From a gamma proteobacterium symbiont of Bathyaustriella thionipta (lineage in GTDB: Bacteria > Pseudomonadota > Gammaproteobacteria > Chromatiales > Chromatiaceae), in the NCBI GenBank assembly GCA_025656895.1, contig JAHXHF010000348.1, positions 1 to 11,322 of the forward strand: a stretch of DNA of 11,322 nt, read 5' to 3'. The translations under genes and the position numbers were made by a program. Shown here in pieces: positions 1 to 7,141 of this stretch. The notes beneath the pieces are model-generated. The model was not told where the DNA came from and ran no database searches. It worked only from the letters and a program-made list of their open reading frames with translations. How positions within the stretch are numbered: position 1 is the stretch's first letter; each line of letters opens with the position of its first letter.

Positions 1-87
1 TTATAAGTTATTTCTATCGGTAGCATGAGCATGCTTATGAATGGTTTTTGCCAAACAAGATTCTTAAAAAAACAGTGAAACTTCAGC

Positions 88-1053
88 TTATGTAATCCGG
101 GTTACAAAATTCAGTAACAAGTCTTCCAGCAACAAACGCGCATTGACGTTACCACGTGCCAAACGAACACTGTCGCAAGTCTTGTCATACATGTTAATCA
201 GCGTCTTATAGTCTAGCGTCTTGGCTATTTGTTGCAAGTCATGATGCAAACCCTGTTTATAGCCGCTCGCTACCTGACTGCAGGCCATCATAGCCAGCTG
301 ACGACAAATCCACTGCAAGCTGCGTTGTAAATCCTGCTTTTCCCACTCGGCAGCCAGTTGCATGGGCGAGCTGCTTTGCCTGAGCAAACCGACAAAACCG
401 GTTTGTAGTGCTGCAATTTCTTCAGGCAGCCGGGATGAAGCAAAAGCTAATGCGTGCAAAGGCGCGCCTTCAGTCATCTGTAATAATTCTGCCGCAGCGG
501 TTATTTTTTGTTGTTCCAGCCAGCGTAGACTGGTATCAAACTCCGGCAGACTGAAGGCCAGATTCTGGCAACGGCTGCGTATGGTTACCGGCAGAAATTG
601 CGGCGCGGCGGTCAACAGCATAATCAGGCTGTCAGAGTAAGGTTCTTCCAGAATTTTCAATAAAGCATTGGCCGCAGAACGGTTCATGTTTTCGGCTTGA
701 TGGATAATCACCGTTTTGGGCCGACCAGCATCACTGCGTATCGCCATCCACTCTATGAGTGCACGTACATCACTGACCGGAATAAGCTTTTTTTCAGTAT
801 CTGAGGGTAAAACCCTATAATCAGGCATAGTGCCGGCCAGGCGTTGCTTGCAGGCAGTACACTGGCCACAGGCGGTCGCATCCGCCAGTGGTTTTTCGCA
901 CAATAAAGCAGCCGCCAGAGCCGCCGCAAATTGTGCCTTGCCTATACCCGCATGGCCAGTCAGTAACAGGGCATGTGGCAGTCTGTTGCGTTGCCGAACC
1001 TGCTGGATGTTTTGCCAGAGTGGTTGCTGCCAGGGCAGTATGCTGCTTGTCAT
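88..1053 (-). CDS. holB: DNA polymerase III subunit delta' (clamp loader)
   Basis: Delta' subunit of the cytoplasmic clamp-loader complex, which opens the beta sliding clamp and places it on primed DNA. The 321-residue protein has an AAA+ N-terminal domain. Its P-loop-like motif GHAGIGKA (residues 33-40) keeps the Walker lysine but has Ala where Ser/Thr is usual. A four-cysteine zinc module follows (C52, C62, C65, C68), as in E. coli delta'. Further on come the NALLKILEEP segment and an SRC motif, both typical of the DnaX/HolB family. Length is close to the E. coli protein (334). The ATG overlaps the tmk stop by 4 bases (ATGA), which suggests translational coupling and places holB last in the visible operon. 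The identification is secure; whether this subunit binds ATP is not settled by sequence. Confidence 0.96.
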   Translation of the reverse strand: MTSSILPWQQPLWQNIQQVRQRNRLPHALLLTGHAGIGKAQFAAALAAALLCEKPLADATACGQCTACKQRLAGTMPDYRVLPSDTEKKLIPVSDVRALIEWMAIRSDAGRPKTVIIHQAENMNRSAANALLKILEEPYSDSLIMLLTAAPQFLPVTIRSRCQNLAFSLPEFDTSLRWLEQQKITAAAELLQMTEGAPLHALAFASSRLPEEIAALQTGFVGLLRQSSSPMQLAAEWEKQDLQRSLQWICRQLAMMACSQVASGYKQGLHHDLQQIAKTLDYKTLINMYDKTCDSVRLARGNVNARLLLEDLLLNFVTRIT

Positions 1054-1676
1054 GGGTCAGTAAACAGTCCGGCCAGGGCTTGTTGCAGCTGGCCTTCTAC
1101 CTGCAGCAGAGACTGACTGGCATCAATCACACGAAAGCGTTCTTTTTGCTGTTGTGCCAGTTGCAGATAAGTGTCACGCACGCGCTGAAAAAAATCGATA
1201 GATTCCTGTTCAATGCGGTCCGGCTCACTTCTTTGGCTGGCGCGTTGCAGGCCAAGCTTTACCGGCACATCCAGCAACAGTGTCCTGTCAGGATTCAGGT
1301 CCCCTTGCACCTGCTTTTGCAAACGTGCAATTTTTTGCATGGGCAAACCACGTCCACCGCCCTGATAAGCAAAGCTGGCATCGGTGAAACGATCACAAAC
1401 CACCCAGCTTCCTTTCTGCAAAGCCGGGCGAATAATCCGATGCAAATGTTCGGCGCGCGCTGCAAACAGGCTTAACAACTCGGCATCTTCCGACAGGCCT
1501 TTATATTGATCGTCCAGTAACAGCTTGCGCAAGGCTTCGCCGAAAGGTGTTCCGCCCGGTTCACGGGTTTCACAAAAGTGAATACTGCGCTGATTAAGAA
1601 AATCACGAATCACATTCAGGGCGGTTGTTTTCCCCGCGCCCTCAATACCTTCAATGGTTATAAATTTAGCAGTCAT
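1050..1676 (-). CDS. tmk: Thymidylate kinase
   Basis: Phosphorylates dTMP to dTDP with ATP, the last specific step toward dTTP, in the cytoplasm. The 208-residue protein has the P-loop GIEGAGKTT at residues 10-18 and the REPGGTP motif at 38-44, which helps bind dTMP. The DRF motif is at 95-97, followed shortly by the family's AYQGGGRG segment. An arginine-containing LID stretch (RASQRSEPDRIEQE) follows. Length matches the usual 205-215 residues. The ATG lies one base past the mltG stop, and the gene overlaps holB by 4 bases at its end. No clear Shine-Dalgarno is visible, so initiation probably depends on ribosomes finishing mltG. The mltG-tmk-holB order is the standard gammaproteobacterial one. 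Confidence 0.97.
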   Translation of the reverse strand: MTAKFITIEGIEGAGKTTALNVIRDFLNQRSIHFCETREPGGTPFGEALRKLLLDDQYKGLSEDAELLSLFAARAEHLHRIIRPALQKGSWVVCDRFTDASFAYQGGGRGLPMQKIARLQKQVQGDLNPDRTLLLDVPVKLGLQRASQRSEPDRIEQESIDFFQRVRDTYLQLAQQQKERFRVIDASQSLLQVEGQLQQALAGLFTDP

Positions 1677-1677
1677 T

Positions 1678-2694
1678 TTATGGATGTTTTTTCAGCTGAT
1701 AGCGTCTGACAGCCGCATTATGCTGTTTCAATGTTCTGGAAAAATAATGCGCCCCGTCTTTGCCGGTTGCGACAAAATAAAGCGAGCCATCCACAATCGG
1801 GTGAACAGCGGCCTCTAAAGCGGCTTTGCCGGGCAGCGCAATGGGTGTTGGTGTCAGTCCCTTGTGCACATAAGTATTGTAAGGCGTATCCTGGCGCAGG
1901 TCTTTGCGGCGAATATTGCCTTTATAATGCTCACCCATGCCATAGATAACGGTCGGATCAGTCTGCAGTAGCATGCCTTTTTTCAAGCGGCTGATAAACA
2001 CCCCGGCGATACGTTTACGCTCATCTGCCCGGGCGGTTTCTTTTTCAATAATCGAAGCCAGAATTAAAGCCTCATAGGGTGATTTTAGCGGCAGGTTTTT
2101 ATCCCGTCCCTGCCAGGCCTGCTGCAAGGCATTCTGCATGGCTTTATGCGCCCGTTTAAGAAATTCGACATCCGTGGTGCCACGGGGAAAATGGTAGGTA
2201 TCCGGTAAAAACCAGCCTTCCGTGTGTTTCAGATTCAGCCCCAACTGCAGATTAAGTTCACTTAAAGGCAAGTCCTGAAGCAGCGTATGACGCAAATCAG
2301 GACTGCTTTGTATCGCTTGTAACAAATCTTCAAACCGCCAGCCTTCAATCACGGTCAATGAATACTGCACCACTTTGCCGGCAATCAGCTGATTGAGCAA
2401 CTGTTCCGGCAGAGTTCCGGCCAACACATGGAATTCGCCTGCCTTGATGGACCTGGCCTGACCATTCAAGCGGGCTAAAACACGGAAATACCAGGCACGC
2501 TTGATCACACCGTCATTCTGCAAACGTTGCGCGAGTGCCGACAATGACTCACCACGATGCACCTGCAAAGATAATCCTTGTGCAGGCAGGTCAAGCGGTG
2601 TTTTTAGCCATTTCTGATAATCGACATAGATTATTGCTGCTGCTATTCCAGCCAGAAGCAAGAGTACAAACAATGATTTGAGTAGTTTTAACAT
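1678..2694 (-). CDS. mltG: Endolytic murein transglycosylase MltG (YceG-like)
   Basis: Inner-membrane lytic transglycosylase that cleaves nascent peptidoglycan strands and is thought to set glycan chain length. The 338-residue protein has one N-terminal membrane segment (about residues 5-24) and then a LysM-like region (about 40-90). The catalytic YceG domain follows. The ASIIEKET motif places the catalytic glutamate at E217, equivalent to E218 in E. coli. The downstream stretches LLQTDPTVIYGMG and PYNTY, and the HP near 298, are family hallmarks. Length is near that of E. coli MltG (340). The ATG overlaps the end of pabC by 7 bases and no good Shine-Dalgarno precedes it, so coupling to pabC translation is likely. 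The single membrane helix without an obvious cleavage site suggests an anchored protein facing the periplasm. Confidence 0.95.
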   Translation of the reverse strand: MLKLLKSLFVLLLLAGIAAAIIYVDYQKWLKTPLDLPAQGLSLQVHRGESLSALAQRLQNDGVIKRAWYFRVLARLNGQARSIKAGEFHVLAGTLPEQLLNQLIAGKVVQYSLTVIEGWRFEDLLQAIQSSPDLRHTLLQDLPLSELNLQLGLNLKHTEGWFLPDTYHFPRGTTDVEFLKRAHKAMQNALQQAWQGRDKNLPLKSPYEALILASIIEKETARADERKRIAGVFISRLKKGMLLQTDPTVIYGMGEHYKGNIRRKDLRQDTPYNTYVHKGLTPTPIALPGKAALEAAVHPIVDGSLYFVATGKDGAHYFSRTLKQHNAAVRRYQLKKHP

Positions 2695-3527
2695 AAAGAT
2701 AAAGCCAATTTTCGCGCCTGATCCGCCAGATTCAAATGATGAGCTTGCAGTACTTTAAAATGATCGTCAATCTGTCGAACCGGCCATAATCCAATCAGGG
2801 AATTGGATACAAACAGCGCCCGGGCTTTTTCAATATCATGCGGCGTGATGATCTTTTCCTGAACCTGATAACCCCACTTTTCAGCGTGCTGCATGATCAA
2901 TTCACGCATAACACCCCGCACTCCGCATTGCTCAAGCAAGGGTGTTAACAACTGCTGACCGGATAACAGAAAAATATTACTGATGATGCCTTCGATTACC
3001 TGCCCGCGGGTGTTCAGCATCAGACCTTCAATAATTTCCGGGGTTTGCCATTCCTGTCGGGCCAGCACCTGTTCAAGACGGTTCAGATGTTTAATACCCG
3101 CCAGTACAGGATTCATTGATAAGGGGGTTTGGCAATAACGTATACGTATGCCTTCTGTCCAGTGGTGGGCCGGGTAATCGGGCCAGTCATAGAGCAGAGC
3201 AATGCGCGTAACCGCTGCACCCGCATCGGCCAGATAGCCACGCCCGGATGAGCCACGTGTCAGTATAAGCTTGATGACAGCTTTGGGCTTTTTTTGCTGC
3301 TCAAGCAGTTGAGCCATATCCTGCAGCCAGGCCTCATCAGCGGGGCAGTTTATGCCCAGGCGTTCGCTACCGAGGCGCATTCTGTGCAGGTGTGCCTGCT
3401 CATGACAGGCGCTGGATTTTACAACCGCGATGGTTTCAAACAAACCATCCGCATACAGCAGGCCACGATCCTGCAGGGAAATACGACTGGCAGCCTGCCC
3501 GTTCAGCAAGCTGCAAAGCAGCGCCAT
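2688..3527 (-). CDS. pabC: Aminodeoxychorismate lyase
   Basis: PLP-dependent lyase that converts 4-amino-4-deoxychorismate to p-aminobenzoate and pyruvate, a step in folate synthesis; cytoplasmic. The 279-residue protein has the fold-type IV aminotransferase pattern. An early DRGLLYADGLFET stretch is followed by RGSSGRGY at 91-98. The AGIKHLNRLEQVL block contains the Schiff-base lysine K146. Glu179 in the VIEGIISNIF stretch matches the conserved cofactor-binding glutamate. The AGIKHLNR block separates it from branched-chain and D-amino-acid aminotransferases of the same fold. It starts one base after the fabF stop (TGA-G-ATG) and overlaps mltG by 7 bases. The fabF-pabC-mltG order matches E. 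coli, which strengthens the call. Confidence 0.94.
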   Translation of the reverse strand: MALLCSLLNGQAASRISLQDRGLLYADGLFETIAVVKSSACHEQAHLHRMRLGSERLGINCPADEAWLQDMAQLLEQQKKPKAVIKLILTRGSSGRGYLADAGAAVTRIALLYDWPDYPAHHWTEGIRIRYCQTPLSMNPVLAGIKHLNRLEQVLARQEWQTPEIIEGLMLNTRGQVIEGIISNIFLLSGQQLLTPLLEQCGVRGVMRELIMQHAEKWGYQVQEKIITPHDIEKARALFVSNSLIGLWPVRQIDDHFKVLQAHHLNLADQARKLALSLC

Positions 3528-3528
3528 C

Positions 3529-4773
3529 TCAGTCCGTAAAGCGTGAAAAAGTTACCGTTCCATTCGTTCCACCAAAGCCGAATGAATTGGAAATGGCTCG
3601 TTCTATTTTCATTTCTCTGGCGCTATTGGGTACATAGTCCAGATCACAGTCCGGATCCGGTGTTTCCAGATTGATGGTAGGGGGAGCTACCTGATCACGA
3701 ATGGCCAGAATAGTAAAAATGGCTTCCACCCCGCCGGCTGCACCCAGCAAATGCCCGGTCATGGATTTGGTTGAACTGATAGCCACTTTGTAGGCATGAT
3801 CATCAAATGCCGCTTTCACACCCTGGGTTTCCGCTTTGTCACCAGCCGGGGTAGAAGTACCATGAGCATTCACATAGTCAACTTCATTGGCATTGAAACC
3901 CGCATCATTCATGGCGATTTTCATACAATTAGCCGCGCCCTGACCATTGGGTGAAGGCGATGTCATGTGGTAAGCATCCGAATTCATACCAGAACCCGCC
4001 AACTCACAATAAATATGAGCACCGCGTTGTCGCGCATGTTCCAGCTCTTCGATAACAATAACGCCGGCGCCATCGCTCAGCACAAAGCCATCACGCTCTG
4101 CATCAAAGGGCCGACTGGCTTTTTCAGGATCATCATTACGCCGTGACAGGGCACGAGCAGCCGCAAAACCACCCAGGCCAACCGGTGAGGTAGCCATTTC
4201 CGCACCACCCGCCAGCATGGCATCTACCGATCCTGAACGAATCATGCGTGCTGCTTCGCCAATATTATGGGTACCGGTACTACAGGCCGACACTATCGAA
4301 TAGTTCGGACCCTGCATACCGTATTTTATGGAAAGGTTTCCCGCCACCATATTGATAATATTAGCCGGTACAAAAAAAGGTGAAATCTTACGTGGCCCGC
4401 CATTCAGGTAGGCGCCGTAACTGGTCTCGATACCCGTGATGCCACCGATACCGGAACCGATAGCCACACCATAACGCTCGGCTTTGTCTTCCGGAATCTC
4501 CAGACCGGCATCCTGCATGGCCTGAATGCCTGCAGCCATACCATAATGGATAAACTTATCCATTTTGCGAGAGTCTTTGCGTGTTATGTAATCAGTGATT
4601 TCAAAACCATAGATCGGCCCACCGAAACGTGTCGCGAATGGCTCCACATCAAAATGAGTGATGGTCTGAATACCACTTTTCCCAGCCAGGATATTATCCC
4701 ACGACTGTTTGATATTCAGCCCGACCGGGCTGATGATTCCTAAACCGGTAACGACTACTCTACGTTCTGGCAT
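3529..4773 (-). CDS. fabF: Beta-ketoacyl-ACP synthase II
   Basis: Condensing enzyme of type II fatty acid synthesis. It elongates acyl-ACP with malonyl-ACP and, in E. coli, is needed for palmitoleate to cis-vaccenate conversion. The 414-residue thiolase-fold protein has nucleophile C164 (SACSTG), catalytic H304 (NAHGTSTP) and H341 (TGHLLGAAGG), and the conserved lysine K336. The C-terminal SFGFGGTNG loop is intact. Length matches E. coli FabF (413). Positioning after acpP supports FabF rather than FabB. The Shine-Dalgarno GGAG at 4781-4784 lies 7 bases from the ATG. It could pair with CTCC at 4774-4777 in a small hairpin (4-bp stem, 3-base loop). The 101-base gap from acpP also holds a 13-bp dyad at 4794-4806. 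Confidence 0.97.
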   Translation of the reverse strand: MPERRVVVTGLGIISPVGLNIKQSWDNILAGKSGIQTITHFDVEPFATRFGGPIYGFEITDYITRKDSRKMDKFIHYGMAAGIQAMQDAGLEIPEDKAERYGVAIGSGIGGITGIETSYGAYLNGGPRKISPFFVPANIINMVAGNLSIKYGMQGPNYSIVSACSTGTHNIGEAARMIRSGSVDAMLAGGAEMATSPVGLGGFAAARALSRRNDDPEKASRPFDAERDGFVLSDGAGVIVIEELEHARQRGAHIYCELAGSGMNSDAYHMTSPSPNGQGAANCMKIAMNDAGFNANEVDYVNAHGTSTPAGDKAETQGVKAAFDDHAYKVAISSTKSMTGHLLGAAGGVEAIFTILAIRDQVAPPTINLETPDPDCDLDYVPNSAREMKIERAISNSFGFGGTNGTVTFSRFTD

Positions 4774-4793
4774 GGAGATACTCCGGGTCTGTT

Positions 4794-4806
4794 TAAACCA
4801 GGTTTA
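4794..4806. promoter_or_regulatory. Perfect 13-bp dyad in the fabF leader, function unknown
   Basis: TAAACC-A-GGTTTA forms perfect 6-bp arms around one central base, 20 bases upstream of the fabF ATG. The core AAAC-N3-GTTT resembles the spacing reported for PsrA-type fatty-acid regulators in Pseudomonas, but the outer bases are T/A rather than G/C. It could equally be a weak RNA hairpin or chance. I see no convincing sigma70 promoter next to it. Confidence 0.3.
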
Positions 4807-4874
4807 CAAGGTGGATACAATCGACCCGAAAACCCGGTTCTGTTCATTGAAACAGAAAAAAAACAACATCAATA

Positions 4875-5111
4875 TTAGCTGGAATGCGCGTTGATGTAGC
4901 TTACAGCCAATTGAACTGTGGTGATCTTTTCTGCTTCTTCATCAGGAATTTCAGTTTCAAATTCTTCTTCCAGAGCCATAACCAACTCAACCGTATCCAG
5001 AGAATCGGCACCCAGATCATCTACGAATGAGGCTTCCAGAGTAACCTCGTCTTCGCCCACACCCAACTGTTCCACTACGATTTTCTTTACGCGTTCTTCG
5101 ATATTACTCAT
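4875..5111 (-). CDS. acpP: Acyl carrier protein
   Basis: Small acidic cytoplasmic protein that carries growing acyl chains on a 4'-phosphopantetheine arm. The 78-residue protein has the DSL motif at residues 36-38; S37 is the prosthetic-group attachment site. The recognition helix after it, LDTVELVMALEEEF, is typical, and the protein is rich in Asp and Glu. Length equals that of E. coli AcpP (78 counting Met). A good Shine-Dalgarno (GGAG) stands 5 bases before the ATG. It sits between fabG and fabF, as in most Gammaproteobacteria. A 335-base gap and a likely dedicated promoter (5162-5190) precede it. This fits the need for far more AcpP than the synthesis enzymes. Confidence 0.98.
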   Translation of the reverse strand: MSNIEERVKKIVVEQLGVGEDEVTLEASFVDDLGADSLDTVELVMALEEEFETEIPDEEAEKITTVQLAVSYINAHSS

Positions 5112-5161
5112 GTCTGCTCCATCCTCTTAAAGATTACAGTGGCCAACAAAGCCAAGCCTGT

Positions 5162-5190
5162 ATTGTATGCACAAATATAAAAAGTTACAA
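5162..5190 (-). promoter_or_regulatory. Probable sigma70 promoter of acpP
   Basis: On the minus strand a -35 box TTGTAA (5190-5185; 4/6 to consensus) is followed by a 17-base spacer and a -10 box TACAAT (5167-5162; 5/6). The predicted start is near 5155, giving a leader of about 44 bases that contains the acpP Shine-Dalgarno. The sequence upstream of the -35 is AT-rich with T-runs, like an UP element. In E. coli acpP also has its own strong promoter, which agrees. Inferred from sequence only. Confidence 0.65.
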
Positions 5191-5206
5191 AAAGAGTTTA
5201 TAACTA

Positions 5207-5223
5207 TTCAGCTAAGCGCTGAA
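5207..5223. promoter_or_regulatory. 17-bp dyad upstream of the acpP promoter
   Basis: TTCAGC-TAAGC-GCTGAA has perfect 6-bp arms. Its centre is about 60 bases upstream of the predicted acpP transcription start, a position that would suit a regulator. It does not match the FabR or FadR operators I know. It may be chance. Confidence 0.3.
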
Positions 5224-5323
5224 ATTAGCAAACCCGCTGTTCGAAAATGCTCATTTACACGGCTAAACTCACATTTTTTGCCTTGATCTGACTGCTTTCA
5301 GCGACCATCTGAACAGTTATCCC

Positions 5324-5406
5324 AGGAGTCTGTCGGACTGAGGCTGATTCTACTGCAGCGATTTCCCACTCGCCTCGCTACGAACCCCTAAGTCCGACAG
5401 ACTCCT
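5324..5406. repeat. 83-bp element with perfect 16-bp terminal inverted repeats (MITE-like)
   Basis: The left arm AGGAGTCTGTCGGACT (5324-5339) is matched exactly by its reverse complement at 5391-5406. After one mismatch inside the arms a further 3 bp pair, and a shorter GAGGC/GCCTC pair (5340-5344 with 5372-5376) also lies inside. Small size, long perfect terminal repeats, no coding capacity and an intergenic position fit a miniature transposon-derived repeat. No convincing target-site duplication is visible at the borders. In RNA it would form a strong stem with a loop of about 51 bases. It is followed by no U-run on the minus strand, so it is not an ordinary terminator. Confidence 0.6.
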
Positions 5407-5409
5407 ATC

Positions 5410-5439
5410 GTTTTACCACTCGCAGAGTGGTTCCAAAAC
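5410..5439 (-). other. Hairpin just downstream of fabG
   Basis: ACCACTC (5415-5421) pairs perfectly with GAGTGGT (5425-5431) around a 3-base loop. GTTTT (5410-5414) can pair with AAAAC (5435-5439) below it, with a 3-base bulge. It starts 8 bases past the fabG stop. The base run after the stem in the direction of transcription is A-rich, not T-rich, so rho-independent termination is not supported. A role in mRNA 3'-end protection or processing is possible. Confidence 0.45.
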
Positions 5440-5446
5440 CTATCCA

Positions 5447-6187
5447 TCAGCTCATATACATGCCACCATTGACATGCAGGGTTTCACCACTAATGTAAGC
5501 TGCGGCGTCGGAAGCCAGAAAAGCGACTGCTGCTGCAATTTCTTTAGCTTCACCCATGCGATTCAGTGGAATCTGGCTGATCAGCGCGGCACGCTGCTTA
5601 TCATCCAGTTCGTCGGTCATATCTGTCTTGATAAAGCCGGGGGCCACTGAATTCACGGTAATGCCCCGTGAGCCCACTTCCTGCGCCAGTGAACGGGTAA
5701 AACCCAGCATACCGGCCTTGGCCGCCGAATAATTGGTTTGACCGGCGTTACCACTGCTACCGACCACTGAAGCAATATTGATAATGCGCCCACGACGAGC
5801 TTTCATCATGGCTCGCAAACAGGCTTTTGACATGCGGTAGATGGAAGATAAATTGGTGTTAATCACACTGTCCCATTCATCATCCTTCATGCGCATCAAT
5901 AAATTATCACGGGTAATACCGGCATTATTGACCAGTACAGTGGGCGCACCAAACTCATCTTTGATACTTTTCATCACGCCATCAACCGAGGCTGAATCAG
6001 ACACATCCAGACACAGTCCACGACCTTTTATACCCTGCTGGTTAAAATAAGCGCTGATTTTTTCAGCACCGGCTTCGCTGGTTGCGGTACCCACAACCGT
6101 GGCTTCGCCGGCACCGAATGCTTCGGCAATAGCACGTCCGATGCCACGGCTTGCACCGGTAATCAATACAAGATCATTTTCAAACAT
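5447..6187 (-). CDS. fabG: 3-oxoacyl-ACP reductase
   Basis: NADPH-dependent reductase that converts beta-ketoacyl-ACP to beta-hydroxyacyl-ACP, the first reductive step of each elongation cycle; a cytoplasmic tetramer in known homologues. The 246-residue short-chain dehydrogenase has the cofactor motif TGASRGIG (10-17), NNAG (87-90), and the active-site set N112, S140, Y153, K157. The C-terminal GETLHVNGGMYM is characteristic of FabG. I chose the ATG at 6187, which shares one base with the fabD stop (TGATG). A TTG one codon upstream would add a residue but is less likely. GGGAG at 6198-6202 serves as Shine-Dalgarno about 10 bases away. E. coli FabG is 244 residues. Confidence 0.97.
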   Translation of the reverse strand: MFENDLVLITGASRGIGRAIAEAFGAGEATVVGTATSEAGAEKISAYFNQQGIKGRGLCLDVSDSASVDGVMKSIKDEFGAPTVLVNNAGITRDNLLMRMKDDEWDSVINTNLSSIYRMSKACLRAMMKARRGRIINIASVVGSSGNAGQTNYSAAKAGMLGFTRSLAQEVGSRGITVNSVAPGFIKTDMTDELDDKQRAALISQIPLNRMGEAKEIAAAVAFLASDAAAYISGETLHVNGGMYMS

Positions 6188-7125
6188 CAAGCGGTTTCTC
6201 CCAGAGCTTTTTGTAAACTGCTGTCATCGACAACAGCCACTGCAGAAATTTGTTTATCAATACGCCGGCACAGTCCGGCTAACACTTTGCCGGGGCCAAG
6301 CTCTATAACTTTTTCCACCCCCATGCGTTGCATGGCCTGAATGCTTTCTACCCAGCGTACCGGGCTGAATAACTGTTCAGCCAGCAGGCGACGCAAATCA
6401 TTGGTGCTCTCTGCCCGGATTACAGAGACATTATGCAGTACCGGAATCTCGGGCATGCGCAACTCAATTGCAGCCAGTTTGTCGGCCAGTTTCTGTGCAG
6501 CCGGCTTCATCAGAGCGCAATGAGAAGGCGCACTCACGGGCAACGGCAGGGCTCGCCTGGCTCCGGCTTCCCTGGCTGCAAGCATGGCACGCTGTACCGC
6601 TTCCTCGTGGCCGGCAATGACTACCTGACCGGGAGAATTAAAATTAACCGCTTCTACTACACTGCCCTGCTGACTGCTGCTGCAGATTTCCCGCACCATA
6701 TCATCATCCAGCCCCAGAATAGCCGCCATGGCACCCTCACCATCGGCAACCGCCTGCTGCATAAAACGGCCACGCTGAGCAACCAGCTCAACGGCATCTG
6801 CAAAATCCATTGCAGCGGAACAGACCAGTGCCGTGTATTCCCCCAGGCTGTGACCGGCCATCACCACAGGATCGGCACCCTGCTGCTGTTTCCAGATTTT
6901 CCAGCTGGCCACCCCGGCAACCAGCATGGCGGGCTGGGTATTCCAGGTCCTGTTCAAGTCTTCTTCGGGTCCTTCTGTAACCAGTTTCCAAAGATCAATA
7001 GATAATAAGTCCGAAGCTTGCTCGTACAGTTCCTGAACCAATGGATACTGCCCCGCCAGGGCATCCATCATCGTTACAGACTGTGAACCTTGACCGGGAA
7101 AAACAATTGCAAATGCTTGAGACAT
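6187..7125 (-). CDS. fabD: Malonyl-CoA:ACP transacylase
   Basis: Transfers malonate from CoA to AcpP, supplying extender units to FabH and FabF; cytoplasmic. From the chosen start the protein has 312 residues (E. coli 309). It opens with the family's FPGQGSQ (9-15). The nucleophile S93 is in GHSLGEY, R118 binds the malonate carboxylate, and H202 (PSHCALMKP) completes the catalytic pair. The ELGPGKVLAGL motif lies near the C-terminus. The reading frame is open further upstream to a TTG inside fabH, but alignment to FabD starts at MSQAFAIVFPGQG, so the ATG at 7125 is preferred. The gap to fabH is 16 bases and holds no good Shine-Dalgarno. The stop overlaps the fabG start by one base. Confidence 0.96.
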   Translation of the reverse strand: MSQAFAIVFPGQGSQSVTMMDALAGQYPLVQELYEQASDLLSIDLWKLVTEGPEEDLNRTWNTQPAMLVAGVASWKIWKQQQGADPVVMAGHSLGEYTALVCSAAMDFADAVELVAQRGRFMQQAVADGEGAMAAILGLDDDMVREICSSSQQGSVVEAVNFNSPGQVVIAGHEEAVQRAMLAAREAGARRALPLPVSAPSHCALMKPAAQKLADKLAAIELRMPEIPVLHNVSVIRAESTNDLRRLLAEQLFSPVRWVESIQAMQRMGVEKVIELGPGKVLAGLCRRIDKQISAVAVVDDSSLQKALGETA

Positions 7126-7141
7126 AAGGATAGAAGTCTTA

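Larger units (their letters stand above)
5112..5446. other. Intergenic region between fabG and acpP
   Basis: This is the only gene-free stretch above 300 bases. In transcription order (high to low coordinate) it holds a hairpin at 5410-5439, an 83-bp inverted-repeat element at 5324-5406, a stretch at 5224-5323 with no clear signal, a 17-bp dyad at 5207-5223, an acpP promoter candidate at 5162-5190 and a 5' leader of about 44 bases. I find no open reading frame with coding character and no tRNA-like fold. Confidence 0.8.

Noticed and set aside
1..32. Possible start of the next gene (a pilZ-type gene often follows holB) from the ATG at 32
   Set aside because: Only about ten codons are visible, no Shine-Dalgarno precedes the ATG and the residues do not resemble a PilZ start I know.
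62..90. T-run after the holB stop (minus strand) as a rho-independent terminator
   Set aside because: The only stem ahead of the T-run is about 4 bp (TGAA/TTCA), too weak to support termination.
4839..4864. TCTGTT/AACAGA hairpin with a run of eight A as a terminator between acpP and fabF
   Set aside because: For minus-strand transcription the U-run comes before the stem, not after it, and on the plus strand the run is A. The stem is also only 6 bp and AT-rich.
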